From Ignelater luminosus (lineage: Eukaryota; Arthropoda; Insecta; Coleoptera; Elateridae): a DNA stretch of 64,000 nucleotides. This document shows, in pieces, positions 59,822 through 64,000 of the stretch. Where the stretch lies: assembly GCA_011009095.1 (NCBI GenBank), contig VTPC01090923.1, positions 1 to 64,000 on the forward strand, given 5' to 3'. The notes beneath the pieces are model-generated. The model was not told where the DNA came from. It saw nothing but the letters and a program-made list of their open reading frames with translations, and ran no database searches. A program made the position numbers and the translations under genes. The number at the start of each line of letters is the position of its first letter. The first letter of the stretch is position 1.

Positions 59822-62800
59822 TTACATTATTTCCAAATAGTCTTCAATCTCATCAGGCACTTTATTTGACACCTTTCGCAAATCAAAACCACCAGAATTT
59901 ACAGATAAATGTGAAAAGACATCCACAACTTCATAAAAATATTGCAGTAACATTTTTTCTTGTTTCTCCTTCAATGCGATTAGAAAAGTTGCCAGTTGGG
60001 CTGCCCTTATTTTTCTTGAATTCAGTAGTGGTCGATCTTCCCACTCTTCTGTTGTAATAGTCTGAAATAAACAAGAATGATTAGATAAGCTGGAAAATAC
60101 ATCATAATATGTACAAAATTATTTTTTTGTTCATGATTTGTTATTTAAGATACTTATACAGGGTGTATTATTTCAGGTGGAGAATATTAGCACCACTCGA
60201 TTCTCCTTCAAAATTGAGCAAAAAATGTTGGTCTTAAACTCATATTTTTTTAAATAAAGGTCATTTAAGATTTTTAATACTTGCAATGCTGTATGAAAAT
60301 TGTAAGTAGAGGAAGAATAGATCATAAGTTTATTAACGTGATTATCTTAGTATCATTTTTGCTGGTCATTATTAATAATGCTTCTAGGTAAATACAGTAT
60401 TGCAATATCTTTTACAAACAAGTAAATCAAAGCAATCGCATTATGTAACAGCACTTTTATATGATTGATTTATGTTTTCTGGTACCTAAACTATGGGTGG
60501 TTACTTTTATTTAATAATTTTGGGTAGTCATAAGCAAATTATAAAAAAATATACGACCCTTAATATTTGCACAACCGAAGAATTAACAACAAGTACTAGA
60601 GTTTCTTGCATATTTTTTGATGCAGAATGGAGTAGCGTTAATATTCTCTACCTTAAATAATACACCCTGTATTTAATTTAATGTTAAAATACTTATAGAA
60701 ACTTTCTCAAATTGGAGACATTTTAAAAACCAATAATTTTGATAAAAAAACATTAATGTAGACAATATACCATATGTTTACTTTATTTATTATTACACCT
60801 CCTACAAACTACTGCGGATGCCAAAAAAATGTATACACATTTTAAGAAGGGAAAAAGCTGGATTAAAATTAATTCTCAATATATGTATACCATTAAAAAA
60901 AGATGAATGCAAGTCATGTTTTACTTCTGCAATTATAAAAAGTACTGAAAGTGGATACCATCAGAGTCTAGATACTTTTAATTAAGTGAACTACTTCAAG
61001 TAGATACTGGTCAACATTCCTCAAGCTTCAAGCAGTAGTTGGCTATAATTAGAAATGCCGCTTATGGCAACCACTAAAAGTGGTTTTCCTTTCTTTAAAT
61101 GTGTATACATTTTTCTGGCATCCTCTGTATACAGGGTGTAAAGGAAATGGCGGAAAAGAACTACAGTGTATTATTCTGTGCTCAAAGATAAGAAGAAATT
61201 TCCTATACCAATTGGCTTTAACTGGCTATTTTACAAAATATTAGCAATTAAAACTTTTTAAATTTGGCAACGTGGCACGTTTAAAGGAGTGAATACGCGA
61301 GTTGTGCTTGCAATTTCGTATCTTAGTTATTATTGTTAGTAACGTGTAATGTTGCAATATTTTCAAAAGGCATTTCTTGCAAGGAATTTATCATTTTAAG
61401 AAGTGGATTACTAATACACTAGTACAAGAAAACTATAAAAGGGAGGTAATTAGTGTTTTTTACGTTTAAACTATGTTTAAACATTAATATTTTGTTGTTG
61501 TACCTATTAAGAATGCGGAATCAACTAAGCAATTTACGACTTCCAATAACTTCTTCAAGATAATGTATAGAGGTTTTCTGTTTATTTTTACCGTAGAATA
61601 ACGTACTGAAGTTTTTTCTGCAATTTCCTTTACGCCCTGTATACAGGATGAGTCTTTTTTATGTTTAATCTAGAGATTTTGGAGATTATTGTAGTTGCAA
61701 AGACAATTAAATGGAAAATGAGTTCTAGTTTTATAAGCGCAATTCACATTAGTCTTGAAAAAAAGCCCATGAATTACTAAATATTGTGAAGTAACTGAAT
61801 TTTTATAATTTCTTTAAATGCGTTTAGCTCTGTTGGTATCGGTTTTACGGAAAAAGTGTAAAGCAAAAGTCATAGATAATTATGTTTTCACTAAGATAGT
61901 TGAATTCAATTTCTGCCATTTTTTGAGTTGTGACAGAAATATGTGTTAGTGTAAATGGAAACCACAGTTGACCGTGGTATCATAAAAAAAGATATTTCTC
62001 AACATTTACAATATAAAACTCAGTATATGGTTATTTTGAAAAAACAAACAAGTTTTGGCTACCTTTCTCCTTTAATTTCAACATTAACACAGCTAACCCC
62101 GGCAACAATTGTTTATTTCAAAGAATAGAGTATTTAATATGACTGATGATGAATCAAAATATCATCAAGAATATTTCTCTGTAGCTTGCATAGCATTTTT
62201 ATCATCATCGAATGTAACATTCAATCATATCACATTTTGCTTGATTTGGGAAATTCATAAATTTATATTCAATAGTAATCCTCAATAGCCTTTGAAGCAA
62301 ATTAAATTAGTTGCAATGAAAATGTCAAAGTAATATCATTTGTGACTGTCGATAATAATTGTTTCCATGGCTAACTATGTTAAATTCAAAATTAAAAGAG
62401 AAAAATGGCCACAACTTTTTTATTTTTCAAAATAACCAACCATTTCAAGTTTTATGTTGTAAAGACTAAAAACATCTTTTTTATGAGGTCACAGGCAACT
62501 ATGGTTGCCATCTCCATAACTGCAATAGTTTTCGAGATCTATACTAGACAACGAAAAAAACTCACTTGGTATATTACAAAAAAAAACAAATATTGTAAGA
62601 ACACCTACCAAAGCGTTTGCTAAAAGTGAACTCGGAAAATTTAGATAGTGCCCAAGGCATTCCGCAATGTTTCGCGTAGTTTCTGGATCTTTTCCTGTTC
62701 GATTTTTTTCCAAAGTTAGATCGGCAACCTATACAATAAAAAATAAATTATTAGAAAATGATCGAAACAATCTTTTTTTTCCATAACTTAACCATTGTAT

Positions 62801-63419
62801 CAAAAACATTATCCATTCTGACTTGATAACAGTGCCACAAACAGTCAGCCAGTTTTCTGGAATCATGCACGACCTTCTTTATATGATCTGATTTTAAGAT
62901 TTCTTCCAAGTTTGGTTCAAGCCTTTTCTTGCGATAAGGCAGCAAATCGAACAGGTACACCTGATCCCAAGTACATAACACCAACAAACTTAAACATCTC
63001 GAGCGTCCATATTTACTATCGATGCCCACAGCACCGATAGTTTCACAGTTACTCAAGTGTTTTATGGCCTTTAAGTATTTAATATCTATCGTTGCCATGT
63101 AAATGTAGTTTTTAGTCATTTCTAATAATCTGTCATATTCGTTTTTCAATAAAGCAGTCACCTGCCGAGGAGGAGAGTCTACCATTTTTTCTTTTTCTTG
63201 CGGATTTGACGAATAAAAAGTCAATTTTTCATCTTGCATGTCGTCTGTTTGATGTAACACGCGCACCGATACAACTTTCGATCTATAAAAAGACAAGTAG
63301 CCCCTCAATAGTTTTCCATCGGGGTACTGAGAAACGTTAGACAAATCAATTCGATTTTTCGCAGTTTCAGGCAATCTTCTTCAAATTTCTAATTGATCTC
63401 TAGAATAATTGAACTCCAT
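59822..63419 (-). CDS. EXD1: EXD1-like 3'-5' exonuclease-fold protein with in-frame TGA
   Basis: Three minus-strand exons: 63419-62793, 62728-62609 and 60061-59822, all phase 0, with donors GTTAAG and GTAGGT and acceptors TTGTATAG and TTTCAG. The product would be about 328 residues. An N-terminal Sm-like region (DGKLLRGYLSFYRSKVVSV) precedes an RNase D/DEDD-type fold: IGAVGIDSKYGRSRCLSLLV, VYLFDLLPY, KKVVHDSRKLADCLWH, and VRMDNVFDTM joined to VADLTLEKN across intron 1. The last exon carries EEWEDRPLLNSRKIRAAQLA, matching the 'W..RP......L..A......L' tail of EXD1. In mouse, EXD1 is an RNA adaptor in the piRNA pathway and is not an active nuclease; here the first catalytic motif (DxE) is also missing (GIDSKYG). 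The likely ATG (63419) reads MEFNYSRDQLEI, then TGA at 63383-63381, then RRLPETAKN in the same frame. So the copy is either a recent null, a sequencing error, or starts elsewhere. Intron 2 (2.5 kb) holds three MITEs. Confidence 0.8.
60157..60671. mobile_element. MITE 1 in EXD1 intron 2, 515 bp
   Basis: Left end TACAGGGTGTATTATTTCAG; right end, reverse complemented, TACAGGGTGTATTATTTAAG; the match continues for about 50-60 bp (GGTGGAGAATATTA versus GGTAGAGAATATTA). TA precedes the left end. No coding capacity. Confidence 0.9.
60810..61129. mobile_element. MITE 2 in EXD1 intron 2, 320 bp
   Basis: Left end TACTGCGGATGCCAAAAAAA; right end, reverse complemented, TACAGAGGATGCCAGAAAAA; both continue into TGTATACACATTT(A/T)AAGAA. 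The family differs from MITEs 1 and 3. Its right end directly abuts MITE 3. Confidence 0.85.
61130..61641. mobile_element. MITE 3 in EXD1 intron 2, 512 bp
   Basis: Left end TACAGGGTGTAAAGGAAATG; right end, reverse complemented, TACAGGGCGTAAAGGAAATT; both continue into GC(A/G)GAAAA. It begins at the base after MITE 2 ends. Right after its own end another terminus-like sequence starts (TACAGGATGAGTC at 61642) without a visible partner. Confidence 0.85.
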
Positions 63420-63669
63420 GATTTAACCGAATTTATAAATTTACACACACTTGAAGAACAAAACTAAAGAAGTAACGTCTACAACTTATGACTGTCGCAA
63501 ATAGACTGATGAGTAAGTCAGAATGACAGACGACAGGTAGAAGTGATTAAAAGAGAAAGTAAAGAGGGCTGAAAACAATTTAGGAGTAAGTGCCGCTTTA
63601 CACGATAACAAATCTTTTATAAAATTTGTGAACAAATTTGATAAGGGAGGGGCGATTAGACTTAAAACA

Positions 63670-64000
63670 GAAAATCATAATACTGAGTTTACTTTAGAAC
63701 AGTAGGTAAAAGATGTTATCGTAGTTCTAACGCAACACAATTGTAGTAGTTTGAATGCACGAATTTCAAATACAACATGTAACCTAAATTATCTAGTCTA
63801 GCTCTAGTTTACAATTAATATTAGATTTTGTACTTCAAATAACTACCTACTTCACTATCTTAAATTCTAAATATCATCTATTTAATATATTAACTGATAG
63901 CTGTACATGATCTTTTTCTTAGTACTTTTTAAAAAAAAGTTGTTAAAGAACTTAAAATACAAGAATTCATAAAAGTTTACAAATTGTGTAAACTGAAATA
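63670..64000 (+). repeat. Direct repeat R, copy B (runs off the window)
   Basis: Collinear with 53673-53995 to the last base of the window. It lies about 250 bp upstream of the EXD1-like start codon, so any shared element would sit near that gene's promoter. Confidence 0.85.

Noticed and set aside
1-64000. CRISPR array, operons, bacterial promoters or riboswitches
   Set aside because: Spliced genes, insect-type transposons and poly(A) signals show a eukaryotic nuclear genome; no regularly spaced short direct repeats with unique spacers were seen.

Overview
The window is AT-rich, intron-bearing arthropod nuclear DNA, almost certainly from an insect. Two genes support this: an allatotropin-type neuropeptide precursor and an EXD1-like protein, both with short GT-AG exons and AATAAA poly(A) signals. 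Many decayed insect-type transposons agree. I cannot fix the order; a beetle would fit, but that is inference. No prokaryotic operons, rRNA, genuine tRNA or CRISPR arrays are visible.

Layout. 1-2.7 kb is featureless. 2.7-4.0 kb is a degenerate ~75-95 bp tandem repeat field whose family returns inverted at 49.6-50.2 kb. 4.3-5.2 kb is a dead mariner. 8.8-11.6 kb holds a decayed transposon ORF, a pogo-type MITE and LINE pieces. 11.6-26 kb is mostly AT-rich non-coding DNA with a tRNA-derived SINE at 23.4 kb and one copy of a dispersed repeat at 18.8 kb. 26.2-38.4 kb is a graveyard: pogo/Tigger, piggyBac, an unclassified transposon ORF, and a small LTR element with a tRNA-Lys-type primer binding site. 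42.4-45.0 kb has a THAP fragment and a decayed non-LTR retrotransposon. 45.6 kb is a 422 bp foldback MITE.

The gene-bearing part is 51.6-63.4 kb. On the + strand (51625-53142) three phase-2 exons encode a 127-residue prepropeptide with a signal peptide and two amidated 13-mers, GFQEMSIAVSRGF and GFQEMDLPVARGF. On the - strand (63419-59822) three exons encode an Sm-like plus 3'-5' exonuclease-fold protein of the EXD1 type. Its predicted ATG is separated from the rest of the ORF by one in-frame TGA. A probable terminal exon of an unidentified - strand gene lies at 54879-54605. A Tc1-like relic and a PIF/Harbinger element sit between it and EXD1. Three MITEs lie in EXD1 intron 2, two of them directly abutting.

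A 10 bp run of N at 57586 separates two nearly identical 1,154 bp blocks. This is most likely an assembly (haplotype) duplication. The two main genes converge and are not functionally linked by anything visible. The most interesting items are the duplicated neuropeptide on a frame-neutral cassette exon, the TGA in EXD1, the abutting MITEs, and two unassigned but coding-looking - strand ORFs.
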